From Flavimobilis massiliensis (GTDB taxonomy: Bacteria; Actinomycetota; Actinomycetes; Actinomycetales; Cellulomonadaceae): 64,000 nucleotides of DNA. The notes below the pieces were generated by a model that was given only the letters and a program-made list of their open reading frames with translations, was not told where the DNA came from and searched no databases. Below are positions 50,066-59,173 of the stretch, piece after piece. Where the stretch lies: contig NZ_LT964979.1 of the NCBI RefSeq assembly GCF_900240335.1, forward strand, positions 1,488,001 to 1,552,000, written 5' to 3'. The position numbers were made by a program, and so were the translations under genes. Numbering within the stretch: position 1 is the first letter of the stretch; each line of letters begins with the position of its first letter.

Positions 50066-51070
50066 TCAGTACTGCGCGGAGTCGTAGTCGCCCGCGTCAC
50101 CGTCGCCGTAGACGCCGGTCTGGTCGAAGTCGACAATCGAGTCCTTGAGAGCGAGGCCGAGACCGGCCAGCTTCTCCTTGACCTCGGTGATCGACTTCGA
50201 GCCGAAGTTGCGGATGTCGAGGAGGTCAGCCTCGCTGCGCGACACGAGCTCGCCCACGGTGTGGACGCCCTCACGCTTGAGGCAGTTGTACGAGCGGATC
50301 GTCAGCTGGAGCTCCTCGATGGGCAGCGCGAGGTCCTGCGCGAGCGCGGCGTCCGTCGGGGACGGGCCGATCTCGATGCCCTCGGCCTCGACGTTGAGCT
50401 CACGGGCGAGGCCGAAGAGCTCGACCAGCGTCTTGCCGGCGGACGCGAGGGCGTCACGCGGCGAGATCGCGGGCTTCGTCTCGACGTCGACGATGAGCTT
50501 GTCGAAGTCCGTGCGCTGCTCGACACGCGTCGCCTCGACCTTGTAGGTCACCTTGAGGACGGGCGAGTAGATCGAGTCGACGGGGATACGACCGATCTCG
50601 GCGTCGAACGACTTGTTCTGCGCTGCCGAGACGTAGCCACGGCCACGCTCGACGGTGAGCTCGATCTCGAGCTTGCCCTTCTCGTTGAGGGTCGCGATGT
50701 GGAGGTCGGGGTTGTGCACCTCGACGCCCGCCGGCGGGACGATGTCCGCAGCGGTCACCGCACCGGAGCCCTGCTTGCGCAGATACATGACGACGGGCTC
50801 GTCGTTCTCGGACGAGACGACGAGACCCTTGATGTTGAGGATGATCTCGGTGACGTCCTCCTTGACCCCCGGCACCGTGGTGAACTCGTGGAGCACACCG
50901 TCGATGCGGATGGAGGTCACGGACGCGCCCGGGATCGACGACAGGAGCGTACGGCGCAGCGAGTTGCCGAGCGTGTATCCGAAGCCGGGCTCGAGCGGCT
51001 CGATGGAGAAGCGCGAACGGTTCTCCGAGATGACCTCTTCGGTCAGCGTGGGGCGCTGTGCGATCAGCAC
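50066..51070 (-). CDS. rpoA: RNA polymerase alpha subunit
   Basis: 334 residues. N-terminal dimerisation domain (FTLGNSLRRTLLSSIPGASVTSI-type segment) and C-terminal domain (TIRSYNCLKREGVHTVGELVSRSEADLLDIRNFGSKSI) that binds UP elements and activators. Essential core subunit. rpsD is not between rpsK and rpoA. Confidence 0.98.
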   Translation of the reverse strand: MLIAQRPTLTEEVISENRSRFSIEPLEPGFGYTLGNSLRRTLLSSIPGASVTSIRIDGVLHEFTTVPGVKEDVTEIILNIKGLVVSSENDEPVVMYLRKQGSGAVTAADIVPPAGVEVHNPDLHIATLNEKGKLEIELTVERGRGYVSAAQNKSFDAEIGRIPVDSIYSPVLKVTYKVEATRVEQRTDFDKLIVDVETKPAISPRDALASAGKTLVELFGLARELNVEAEGIEIGPSPTDAALAQDLALPIEELQLTIRSYNCLKREGVHTVGELVSRSEADLLDIRNFGSKSITEVKEKLAGLGLALKDSIVDFDQTGVYGDGDAGDYDSAQY

Positions 51071-51194
51071 TGGTTCTGTCCTTTCAGTGAGCGTCCGCCA
51101 TATGACGTCTCACGGATGAAGAGCTGCCTGACGGGTGGACCCGCGAGACAAACGACGTGGTAAGTCGTGTGCCGCACCATGGTGCGGCGCTGCT

Positions 51195-51226
51195 CCGCCG
51201 GGCCGGTCGAGCGACCGGCCCGGCGG
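51195..51226 (-). other. strong hairpin between rpsK and rpoA
   Basis: Perfect 14-bp arms (51195-51208 with 51213-51226) around GAGC, in the 169-bp gap; an 18-bp palindrome GCCGCACCATGGTGCGGC lies at 51171-51188. May partly terminate or process the transcript before rpoA. Confidence 0.55.
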
Positions 51227-51239
51227 TGCGTTGCGCGGA

Positions 51240-51647
51240 TCAGACGCGGCGGCGCTTCGGGGGACGGCACCCGTTGTGAGCCTGGGGCGTGACGTCCTGG
51301 ATCGAGCCCACCTCGAGGCCAGCGGCCTGGAGCGAGCGGATCGCGGTCTCACGGCCGGAGCCGGGACCCTTGACGAAGACGTCGACCTTCTTCATGCCGT
51401 GCTCCTGGGCACGGCGCGCGGCGGCCTCAGCGGCGAGCTGCGCGGCGAAGGGCGTCGACTTGCGGGAGCCCTTGAAGCCGACCTGGCCCGAGGACGCCCA
51501 CGAGATGACGGCGCCGGTGGGGTCGGTGATCGAGACGATCGTGTTGTTGAACGTCGACTTGATGTGGGCCTGGCCCACCGCGATGTTCTTCTTGTCCTTG
51601 CGACGAGGCTTGCGCGCGGCGGACGCGGCACGAGTCTTGGGAGGCAT
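51240..51647 (-). CDS. rpsK: 30S ribosomal protein S11
   Basis: 135 residues. IKSTFNNTIVSITDPTGAVISWASSG and the C-terminal DVTPQAHNGCRPPKRRRV are diagnostic for S11, part of the platform. Confidence 0.98.
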   Translation of the reverse strand: MPPKTRAASAARKPRRKDKKNIAVGQAHIKSTFNNTIVSITDPTGAVISWASSGQVGFKGSRKSTPFAAQLAAEAAARRAQEHGMKKVDVFVKGPGSGRETAIRSLQAAGLEVGSIQDVTPQAHNGCRPPKRRRV

Positions 51648-51724
51648 ATCCTAAATCTCTCCTGGTTGAGGTCGTCGAACCACGCTGCGAACCGGGGGTC
51701 GCTGCGTGGACTGCTGCTAGCGCG

Positions 51725-52099
51725 TCAGCGGGCCTTCTTCTTGCCGGCCACGGTGCGCTTGGGGCCCTTGCGGGTACGCGCGTTGGTCTTCGTGCGCTGT
51801 CCACGCACGGGAAGGCCACGGCGGTGACGCAGGCCCTCGTAGCAGCCGATCTCGACCTTGCGGCGGATGTCGGCAGCCACCTCACGACGGAGGTCACCCT
51901 CGAGCTTGAAGTTGCCCTCGAGGTAGTCACGCAGAGCAACGAGCTCTGCCTCGCCGAGGTCCTTAACGCGAACCTCGGGGCTGATGCCGGTCGCGGCGAC
52001 AGCCTGCTGGGCGCGGGTGCGACCCACGCCGTAGATGTAGGTGAGCGCGATCTCGACCCGCTTCTCGCGGGGGAGGTCGACGCCAACAAGACGTGCCAT
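51725..52099 (-). CDS. rpsM: 30S ribosomal protein S13
   Basis: 124 residues. MARLVGVDLPREKRVEIALTYIYG and the basic tail LPVRGQRTKTNARTRKGPKR are S13 signatures. The 180-bp gap to rpmJ contains only short inverted repeats. Confidence 0.98.
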   Translation of the reverse strand: MARLVGVDLPREKRVEIALTYIYGVGRTRAQQAVAATGISPEVRVKDLGEAELVALRDYLEGNFKLEGDLRREVAADIRRKVEIGCYEGLRHRRGLPVRGQRTKTNARTRKGPKRTVAGKKKAR

Positions 52100-52279
52100 G
52101 TGTCGTGGCTCCTGAAGTGCGTTCGGAGGTCTGCCGCACCACCTCCCCGCCTTCTGCGGGCCCCGGCCTCCGAGCCGAGGGTTCCGTCGGTCCGTGGACC
52201 TCAGGTGGTGGTGCGCTGATGCCCCGTGCGGGGCGGGTCTGCTCGTACCTACACGTGCAGGCTGGTGCTGATCGTCAGA

Positions 52280-52393
52280 TCAGCCCTGGCGCTGCTTGTG
52301 CCGCACGTTCTCGCAGATGACCTGGACGCGGCCGTGGCGACGGATCACCTTGCACTTGTCGCAGATCTTCTTGACGCTGGGCTTGACCTTCAT
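52280..52393 (-). CDS. rpmJ: 50S ribosomal protein L36
   Basis: 37 residues, begins MKVKPSVKKICDKCKVIRR and ends VICENVRHKQRQG. The CxxC ... C and His zinc ligands make this the zinc-binding (C+) form. ATG at 52393 follows GGAGGAACC. Too short for most gene finders to score but unmistakable by context and sequence. Confidence 0.97.
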   Translation of the reverse strand: MKVKPSVKKICDKCKVIRRHGRVQVICENVRHKQRQG

Positions 52394-52474
52394 CGTGGTT
52401 CCTCCGCCCTCGCCCGGCCGCCCGCACCCCGCAGGGTGCGCACGTCCGTCCGACGGCAGTGTCTCGGGGACGGG

Positions 52475-52696
52475 TTACTTGTAGCGGTAGACGATCCGGC
52501 CGCGGGACAGGTCGTACGGGCTCAGCTCGACCACCACACGGTCCTCGGGGAGGATCCGGATGTAGTGCTGTCGCATCTTGCCCGAGATGTGCGCGAGGAC
52601 CTTGTGGCCGTTGGCCAGCTCCACGCGGAACATCGCGTTCGGCAGGGCTTCGACAACGCTGCCCTCGATCTCGATGACGCCGTCCTTCTTCGCCAT
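52475..52696 (-). CDS. infA: translation initiation factor IF-1
   Basis: 73 residues, the standard OB-fold IF-1 (MAKKDGVIEIEGSVVEALPN, HISGKMRQHYIRILPEDRV). ATG at 52696. Heads the infA-rpmJ-rpsM-rpsK-rpoA-rplQ operon. Confidence 0.98.
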   Translation of the reverse strand: MAKKDGVIEIEGSVVEALPNAMFRVELANGHKVLAHISGKMRQHYIRILPEDRVVVELSPYDLSRGRIVYRYK

Positions 52697-52835
52697 GTCC
52701 TCCGCTGCTCCTGGTTGTACGTCCCATCCGGACCGGCACCCGGTCGGATGCCTCCAGGCACGGCCCGACCGACGACGTAGCGTCAGGAGGTCCGCACCAG
52801 GGATGGTCGGCATGCATGACACATGCCAACGCACC

Positions 52836-52841
52836 ATCCTA
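52836..52841 (-). promoter_or_regulatory. possible infA -10 element
   Basis: TAGGAT on the minus strand, about 140 nt upstream of infA and past the terminator of the regulator gene; a -35 at the right spacing is weak (TTTCTC). It would give the alpha operon its own promoter. Confidence 0.35.
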
Positions 52842-52890
52842 CGCGATACAGCAAGGATGAGAAAGCCCGGATGTCGTGGGTGCCGTCACA

Positions 52891-52926
52891 CCTCGGGGCG
52901 GGCCCCGTCGAGGGCCCGCCCCGAGG
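52891..52926 (-). terminator. hairpin terminator after the LuxR-type regulator gene
   Basis: Perfect 15-bp stem (CCTCGGGGCGGGCCC at 52891-52905 with 52912-52926), 6-nt loop, 30 nt past the stop. Confidence 0.82.
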
Positions 52927-52955
52927 CGGTGGAGCACGATCGAGCGTGCCGCGCC

Positions 52956-55520
52956 TCAGTCCTGGGGCGGCTCGATGAGGCCGCACTCGACGGCCCGCTG
53001 CACGGTCTCGGCCGCGGAGTGCGTCCCCAGCTTGCGATAGATCGAGCGGAGGTGCGTCTTCACGGTGTTCGTCGTGAGATACAGCCTGCGGGCGACGGCG
53101 CCGAGCGAGTCCGAGGTCGCGAGCGTCTCGAGAACCTCACGCTCACGCTCCGACAGTTCCGCGACGACTCGCGGCGCGGGCAGGATGTCGCCGACACCCC
53201 GACTCTCGAGGTCGTCGAGCGCGTCAGCCAGCCCCGGCACGTCCGCGCTCAGCCCGCGCAGGACCTCACGAGGCGTGTACGCGAGGTACTGGACGAGCCC
53301 CGACGCCGTGCACGCGGCAAGCGCGTCCCGGGCTGCAGCAGTGGCCTCCGCCTCGTGACCGCGGGCGGACTCCGCCGCGGCGAGGACGAGGAGCATCCCC
53401 GTCTGCAGGCGTGGCACGGACGGCTCGATGGCAAGGCCCTGACGCGCGAGCACGACGGCGCGGGCGAAGTCGCCGCCGTGGTAGGCCGTGCGCGCCCGGG
53501 TGAGGATGAACGACGGCCCCGGCCCTGCCGCCCGCGCGAGCAGCGATCGCGCCTGGAAGATCCTCCCCTGTGCGAGCAGCAGATCGATCCGTGCTGACGT
53601 CGCGATCGTCCCGACGAGATCGTCCGGGTCGCCTGGGACGTGCCGGGCCGACGGTGGCTCGTCGCCCTCGGCGACGGAGTCGCGCTCACCTCGCACCAAG
53701 CTCGCGAGGAGGCGCACCGTTTCGACGAGACCCCGGGCCTCGTCGACCACGGCCTCCGCACCGAGGAGACCCTCGAGGTCGGGCGACCGCAGGTCGAGCC
53801 GGCCGATCGCGACGAGCGCACGCGTCGCTGCCGCGAACGTCGCGAGCGCGGGCTCGGCGTCGAGGACCGTGCGCGCATCGGCGTCGAGCGTCTCCAGCCA
53901 CCGCGCCGCCGAGAGGATCTCGCCGTGGACGACGTCCACGAGCGCGGCGCCGACCGCGGCACGCGTCCGCAGCCGCACGTCGCCGAGCTCGTCGGCAAGG
54001 AGGTGCGCGTCCGCGAACGCGACGTGCGCGACCGACGAGTCGCCAGCGACGAGGCGGTCGGTCGCCCACTCGCACAGGACGAGCGCCAGCCCTCGACGCA
54101 CGGTGGGAGCAAGGTCCCGGTAACGCACTGTCGGGTCCTGCGCCCAGACGGTGGGCTCGGCGCCAGAGACTTCGTAGATGCGGCGGAGCAGTGGCGCGAG
54201 CGAGCCCGGGGAGCTCGGCGCAGCACCGGGGACATCCGGACTGGAGCTCCGCACCGCGACGTAGTCACGCAGGACGACGAGACGTGCGCTGCGCGCGACG
54301 ACCTCGGCAGGCAGCCGCTCGAGGAGCCCGAGAAGCTCGTGCTCCCCATACCCGACGAGGGCGCGCCAGCCGGTCTCCACGCTCTCGACGAGCTCGTCCC
54401 ACAGGCGAGCCCGGACGAGGTGGACGACGGCGGCGCCTGTGCGGCCGTCCGCTAGGAGCTCGCGCGCGACCGTACGCGACAGCTCACCGAAGAGGTCGGG
54501 CTGCTCCGTGCGGAGCCGCTGCACGCACTCGCGACGCACCGCCGTGAGGTGCGAGTGGACCGCCGTGCCGGCGACGAGCCGGGTTCGAACGAGCCCCGCA
54601 CCTTGGAGTGCCGAGATACCTGCCTTGACGTCGATTCCCGGGCAGAGCGCCCCAGCCTGCTCGGCGGTGAACTCCGCGAGGAGTGAGGTGCGGAGCACGA
54701 GGTCAGGTAGACCGGGAGTCGCGAACTCGTCCCACGCGGCGCGAAGGAACCAGCGACCTGCGTCGAGGTCGATCGTCACCTCGTCGCCACCGTGGTGGGC
54801 GACAGCTGTGCCGGCCAGGACGACGCGCACGAGCGCGGGCCAGCCGCCGGTGTCCTCGACGAGCTGCGCGGCAGCCTCCCTGCCGAGCGGGAGCCCCTGC
54901 TGCGCCGCGAGTGCGGCGACGTCCTCCGCCGTAAGCGCCAGGTCCGCAGGCCGCAGCACGCGTGCGTCGACGGTGGCCGACCCTACGACCTCGAGCAGAC
55001 CGACCTCACGGGCGCACACGATGAGGTGGAGCTGCTCGGCAGCCTTGACGAGGTCGAGAAGCGCGCTCTCGAGCGCGTGCCCGGCACCGGGCACCTGCTC
55101 GAGCCGGTCGACGACGACGACGACGGCTCGGTCGCGGGACAGCAGCAGACGCAGCGCATCGTCCGGGCCCACAGGGCCGTGCGGCGTGGCACTGCCGGGC
55201 GTGACCTCGACAAGACGCGCGACGAACTGCGTCCAGAAGGCCGCGACCGGCTCCTCGTGAAGGACGGGGACGATGTCCGCACCCAGCCACACGACGTCGG
55301 GGCCCTCCTCCTGGAGCGCGCGCAGCCACTGCGCGGCAAGGGTCGACTTCCCGAACCCGTGCGGCGCCCGGACGATGGTGAGCGGTTCTGGTCCGCCGAC
55401 GCCGGAGAGGGCTCTGGCCTGGGGGATCCTGGACGACTGCGTCCGAGGAAGCCCCCGATAGTTGGATCGTGCGGCCGGGTGGTGCGCGGTGTCGGCGCGC
55501 ACAGGTACTCCGATGGTCAT
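52956..55520 (-). CDS. large ATP-binding LuxR-type regulator (LAL/MalT-like)
   Basis: 854 residues. N-terminal STAND-like ATPase with P-loop APHGFGKSTLAAQWL (about 55) and a Walker B-like VVVVDRLEQV; a long helical, tetratricopeptide-like middle region (about 350-780); C-terminal LuxR DNA-binding domain (LSEREREVLETLATSDSLGAVARRLYLTTNTVKTHLRSIYRKLG, in shorter parts). Such MalT-like proteins are ligand-activated, ATP-dependent activators. The inducer and targets are unknown. ATG at 55520. It separates map from infA inside the ribosomal gene block, with its own terminator. Confidence 0.88.
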   Translation of the reverse strand: MTIGVPVRADTAHHPAARSNYRGLPRTQSSRIPQARALSGVGGPEPLTIVRAPHGFGKSTLAAQWLRALQEEGPDVVWLGADIVPVLHEEPVAAFWTQFVARLVEVTPGSATPHGPVGPDDALRLLLSRDRAVVVVVDRLEQVPGAGHALESALLDLVKAAEQLHLIVCAREVGLLEVVGSATVDARVLRPADLALTAEDVAALAAQQGLPLGREAAAQLVEDTGGWPALVRVVLAGTAVAHHGGDEVTIDLDAGRWFLRAAWDEFATPGLPDLVLRTSLLAEFTAEQAGALCPGIDVKAGISALQGAGLVRTRLVAGTAVHSHLTAVRRECVQRLRTEQPDLFGELSRTVARELLADGRTGAAVVHLVRARLWDELVESVETGWRALVGYGEHELLGLLERLPAEVVARSARLVVLRDYVAVRSSSPDVPGAAPSSPGSLAPLLRRIYEVSGAEPTVWAQDPTVRYRDLAPTVRRGLALVLCEWATDRLVAGDSSVAHVAFADAHLLADELGDVRLRTRAAVGAALVDVVHGEILSAARWLETLDADARTVLDAEPALATFAAATRALVAIGRLDLRSPDLEGLLGAEAVVDEARGLVETVRLLASLVRGERDSVAEGDEPPSARHVPGDPDDLVGTIATSARIDLLLAQGRIFQARSLLARAAGPGPSFILTRARTAYHGGDFARAVVLARQGLAIEPSVPRLQTGMLLVLAAAESARGHEAEATAAARDALAACTASGLVQYLAYTPREVLRGLSADVPGLADALDDLESRGVGDILPAPRVVAELSEREREVLETLATSDSLGAVARRLYLTTNTVKTHLRSIYRKLGTHSAAETVQRAVECGLIEPPQD

Positions 55521-55575
55521 TTCAACACGCTCCCCCGAGACGTGACAGGCGTGGCCCGCCCGGCGGGGCGGCTGC

Positions 55576-55645
55576 GATCACGTTATGCGGGGCACCCCGG
55601 GGTGAGCCTGAGTGCGGGCACCCAGAAAGGGGGCAAGACGTGATC
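55576..55645. promoter_or_regulatory. inverted 8-bp sites upstream of the LuxR-type gene
   Basis: GATCACGT (55576-55583) and ACGTGATC (55638-55645) are exact reverse complements 54 bp apart, with a 12-bp palindrome CACCCCGGGGTG between (55593-55604). They sit in the 241-bp gap between map and the regulator gene and might be operator half-sites. Confidence 0.3.
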
Positions 55646-55761
55646 ACGGGTCTCGTGGGCCATTTGACCCACCTAGCACGACAGGCTAGATGCCACACAC
55701 ATGACGTGCATGTCGAGAGAACCCCGGGAGAGAGTTTCTGGGGGATTTCACCCACTGGGCC

Positions 55762-56601
55762 TCAGGTGAAGGCGATCGAGGCGAGCGGGACGCCCGCGGC
55801 GGCGAGCTGCTCCGCTCCCCCGTCGGCCGCGGTGAGCACCCAGAGGCCGTCCTCGAGGACCGCGACGGTGTGCTCCCAGTGGGCGGCACGCGAGCCGTCA
55901 TCCGTCACGACGGTCCAGTCGTCCTCGCACACCTGGGTGAAGCGCTCGCCGCGGCTCAGCATCGGCTCGATCGCCACGCACAGCCCAGGTCGCACGCGTG
56001 CGCCGCGGTCGCGCGAACGAAAGTTCGGCACGTCCGGCGCCTGGTGCATCGCCGTGCCGATGCCATGCCCGACGTACTCCTCAACGATGCCGTAGACGAC
56101 GCCGTCCGCCTCGCCTGCTGCGGTGATCGCGTCATCGATCGCGGCGCTCACCTCACCGATGCGCGACGCGCCGTGCAGCGCCGCGACACCGGCCCACATC
56201 GCGTCGCGTGCGGCCCCGCTCAGCGCGACGTCGGCAGGATCGGCGTCGTCGAGGACGATCGTCACGGCGGCGTCCCCGTGCCAGCCGCGCACGATGGCCC
56301 CGCAGTCGATCGAGACGACGTCGCCGGGCTCGAGGATCCGCGCTCCTGGGATGCCATGCACGACCTCGTCGTTCACCGAGATGCAGGTGCTCGCAGGAAA
56401 ACGCTGGTAGCCGAGGAACGACGGTACGGCGCCAGCCTCGGCGATGACGGACGCGGCCACAGCGTCCAGCTCCGCCGTCGTGGTGCCCGCTCGCGCGGCC
56501 TCGCGAACCGCTGCGAGTGCACGTGCGACGACGAGGCCCGCCTCACGCATGAGACGGACCTCGTCCGAGTCTTTGAGCTCGACACGCTCGATGCCGAACA
56601 T
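55762..56601 (-). CDS. map: type I methionine aminopeptidase
   Basis: 279 residues. The five metal ligands are seen in SIDCGAIVRGWHGDAA (two Asp), YVGHGIG (His), and AIEPM plus the final WEHTVAV (two Glu). Removes the N-terminal methionine from new proteins. Directly after adk on the minus strand (18-bp gap), the last gene of the spc-type block. Confidence 0.96.
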   Translation of the reverse strand: MFGIERVELKDSDEVRLMREAGLVVARALAAVREAARAGTTTAELDAVAASVIAEAGAVPSFLGYQRFPASTCISVNDEVVHGIPGARILEPGDVVSIDCGAIVRGWHGDAAVTIVLDDADPADVALSGAARDAMWAGVAALHGASRIGEVSAAIDDAITAAGEADGVVYGIVEEYVGHGIGTAMHQAPDVPNFRSRDRGARVRPGLCVAIEPMLSRGERFTQVCEDDWTVVTDDGSRAAHWEHTVAVLEDGLWVLTAADGGAEQLAAAGVPLASIAFT

Positions 56602-56619
56602 CGATGTTCCCTGGTCGGT

Positions 56620-57198
56620 TCAGCCGACGAGAGGCGTGATCGCAGCGACGAGCCGCTCGGTGACCTCGTCGAGCTCGCCGATGCCGTCGACCGCGACGAG
56701 CGCGCCCCGCTCGGCGTAGAGACCGGCCACCGGCGCGGTCTGCTCGGCGTACACCGCGAGACGCGTGCGGATGACGTCCTCCGTGTCGTCGACCCGTCCC
56801 TCGATCTCTGCCCGCTTGAGAAGGCGCGCCGTGACGATCTCGGGATCGGCGGTGAGCTCGACCGCCCCGTCGAGCGCGACACCGAGCTCACCGAGGATGA
56901 CGTCGAGCTCGGCGACCTGCGCGGTATTCCGCGGGTAGCCGTCGAGCAGGAACCCCTCGGTCGCGTCGGCCTCCGCGAGACGAGCACGCACCATGTCGTT
57001 CGTCACCGAGTCGGGGACGAGCTCGCCCTTGTCCGTGTACGACTGCGCGAGCCGGCCCAGCTCGGTCCCGCCCTTGATGTTGGCGCGGAAGATGTCCCCG
57101 GTCGAGATCGCGGGGACGCCGAGACGCTCGGAGAGGCGGGCAGCCTGAGTGCCCTTGCCTGCACCCGGTGCGCCGAGGAGGACGAGACGTGCGCTCAT
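56620..57198 (-). CDS. adk: adenylate kinase
   Basis: 192 residues. P-loop LLGAPGAGKGTQAARL, GYPRN, and the short LID (LLKRAEIEGRVDDTEDV) without zinc cysteines, so this is the short form. Interconverts AMP/ATP and ADP. Overlaps the secY stop by 4 bases. Confidence 0.97.
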   Translation of the reverse strand: MSARLVLLGAPGAGKGTQAARLSERLGVPAISTGDIFRANIKGGTELGRLAQSYTDKGELVPDSVTNDMVRARLAEADATEGFLLDGYPRNTAQVAELDVILGELGVALDGAVELTADPEIVTARLLKRAEIEGRVDDTEDVIRTRLAVYAEQTAPVAGLYAERGALVAVDGIGELDEVTERLVAAITPLVG

Positions 57199-58478
57199 CG
57201 GAGGAACCCTTCGTAGTGACGCTGCTGGAGCTGAGCGTCGACCTGCTTGACCGTGTCGAGGCCGACGCCGACGATGATGATGATCGACGTGCCGCCGAAC
57301 GGGATGTTCTCGATGCCCAGGAGGATGAAGACGAACGTCGGGATGAGCGACACGAGCGCGAGGTAGAGCGCGCCGACCGTCGTCACACGGGTGATGACGT
57401 AGTCGAGGAACTCCGCCGTCGGGCGGCCCGCACGGATCCCGGGGATGAAGCCACCGTACTTCTTCATGTTGTCCGCGACCTCGTCCGGGTTGAACGTGAT
57501 CGCGGTGTAGAAGAACGCGAAGAAGATGATCATCACGCTGAAGAGCACGAGGTGGAGAGGTGCGCTGGTCGTCGCGAGGTTGGCGCTCACCCAGCGGACC
57601 CAGCCGGCGTCCTGAGGGCCGAACTGACCGAGCATCGTCGGCAGCTGGAGGATCGAGGACGCGAAGATCACGGGGATGACACCCGCGATGTTGATCTTCA
57701 CGGGGATGTACGTGCTCGTGCCTCCGTACATGCGCCGGCCCACCATCCGCTTGGCGTACTGGACGTTGATCCGACGCTGCGACTGCTCGACGAAGACGAT
57801 GATGGCGACGACCGCAACGACCATGACGATGAAGATCAGGGTGTTGCGCACGCCGTTGTTGCCACCGGCCACGGAGCTGAGCACGCTCGGGAAGCTCGCT
57901 GCGATGGACGTGAAGATGAGGAGCGACATGCCGTTGCCGACGCCGCGCTCGGTGATGAGCTCACCCATCCACATGATGACGCCGGTTCCCGCGGTGAGGG
58001 TGAGGATCATGAGTCCCGCGGTCACCCAGGAGTCGTCGACGAGGAGGCTCTCCCTCGTGCCGAAGAGCTGACCTGTCCGCGCGAGCGTGACGATCGTCGT
58101 CGCCTGGAGGATACCGAGGCCGATCGTCAGGTAGCGCGTGTACTGGGTGAGCTTCGTCTGCCCGGACTGGCCCTCCTTGTGCAGAGCCTCGAAGCGCGGG
58201 ATGACCACGCGCAGCAGCTGGATGATGATGCTCGCGGTGATGTACGGCATGATGCCGAGCGCGAGGATCGACAGCTGGACGAGGGCGCCACCGCTGAAGA
58301 GGTTGATCATGTCGAGAAGTGCGTTCTCGCCGGAGGTGAAGGACTGGACCTTCGCGTAGTCGACGCCCGGCGCCGGGATGAACGACCCGACGCGGTAGAG
58401 CACCATCATCGCGATCGTGAAGAGCAGCTTCTTCCGCAGGTCGGGTGTGCGGAATGCCCGTCCGAATGCGCCAAACAC
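57195..58478 (-). CDS. secY: preprotein translocase subunit SecY
   Basis: 427 residues, ten hydrophobic helices. FRTPDLRKKLLFTIAMMVLYRVGSFIPAPG N-terminus in pieces, GIMPYITASIIIQLL plug region, and NIPFGGTSIIIIVGVGLDTVKQ at the C-terminus. Forms the protein-conducting channel with SecE and SecG. GTG at 58478 with AGGAGG upstream gives the normal start; the in-frame extension upstream is not conserved. Confidence 0.97.
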   Translation of the reverse strand: MFGAFGRAFRTPDLRKKLLFTIAMMVLYRVGSFIPAPGVDYAKVQSFTSGENALLDMINLFSGGALVQLSILALGIMPYITASIIIQLLRVVIPRFEALHKEGQSGQTKLTQYTRYLTIGLGILQATTIVTLARTGQLFGTRESLLVDDSWVTAGLMILTLTAGTGVIMWMGELITERGVGNGMSLLIFTSIAASFPSVLSSVAGGNNGVRNTLIFIVMVVAVVAIIVFVEQSQRRINVQYAKRMVGRRMYGGTSTYIPVKINIAGVIPVIFASSILQLPTMLGQFGPQDAGWVRWVSANLATTSAPLHLVLFSVMIIFFAFFYTAITFNPDEVADNMKKYGGFIPGIRAGRPTAEFLDYVITRVTTVGALYLALVSLIPTFVFILLGIENIPFGGTSIIIIVGVGLDTVKQVDAQLQQRHYEGFLR

Positions 58479-58537
58479 GAGTTCCTCCTGCCCCGCCGAG
58501 CGACGGGAGTCGTGGCACCGCACAGCGATGCTGTCCA

Positions 58538-58557
58538 GGGCGACCGCGCGGTCGCCC
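58538..58557. other. 20-bp perfect palindrome in the secY leader
   Basis: GGGCGACCGCGCGGTCGCCC, centred about 70 nt upstream of the secY start. Could form an RNA hairpin or be a protein-binding site. Confidence 0.4.
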
Positions 58558-58644
58558 TCGGCACTCTAGCGTGGATCACGCCGGTGCGTTGTCCACGACC
58601 GGTCGGGGATTCCCTGCGGGATCACCCGAACGGGTCTGGACGCG

Positions 58645-58683
58645 GACGAGGCCGGGGGTGCAGCTGCACCACCCGGCCTCGTC
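58645..58683 (-). terminator. hairpin between rplO and secY
   Basis: 12-bp perfect outer stem (58645-58656 with 58672-58683) enclosing the palindrome GGTGCAGCTGCACC, 9 nt after the rplO stop. Suggests that secY-adk-map is at least partly a separate transcription unit. Confidence 0.7.
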
Positions 58684-58691
58684 GTGAGTTC

Positions 58692-59171
58692 TCAGGCCTC
58701 GGTCACCGAGCCACCCGCGGCAAGGATCTTCTCCTTGGCCGAGGCAGACACGGCGTCGACCGCGACGTTGAGCTTGACCGTGATCTCGCCGGTGCCGAGC
58801 ACCTTGACGAGCTGCCCCTTGCGGACCGCGCCCTTGGCGACGAGGTCCTCCGCGGTGACGACGCCACCGGCGGGGTAGAGAGCAGCGAGCTTGTCCAGGT
58901 TGACAACCTGGTACTCGACACGGAACGGGTTCTTGAAGCCGCGCAGCTTCGGGAGACGCATGTGGAGGGGCATCTGCCCGCCCTCAAAGCGCTCCGGAAC
59001 CTGGTAGCGGGCCTTCGTGCCCTTGGTACCGCGGCCTGCGGTCTTACCCTTGGACGCCTCACCACGACCCACACGGGTCTTGGCGGTCTTGGCGCCCGGG
59101 GCGGGACGCAGGTGGTGGACCTTGAGAGCCGCGCCCTGCGCGGTCTCCTCGGTCTTCTTGGCCTCAGCCAT
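58692..59171 (-). CDS. rplO: 50S ribosomal protein L15
   Basis: 159 residues. KVHHLRPAPGAKTAKTRVGRGEASKGKTAGRGTKG (in parts) and the C-terminal KEKILAAGGSV are the L15 markers. Two bases after rpmD. Confidence 0.97.
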   Translation of the reverse strand: MAEAKKTEETAQGAALKVHHLRPAPGAKTAKTRVGRGEASKGKTAGRGTKGTKARYQVPERFEGGQMPLHMRLPKLRGFKNPFRVEYQVVNLDKLAALYPAGGVVTAEDLVAKGAVRKGQLVKVLGTGEITVKLNVAVDAVSASAKEKILAAGGSVTEA

Positions 59172-59173
59172 GA

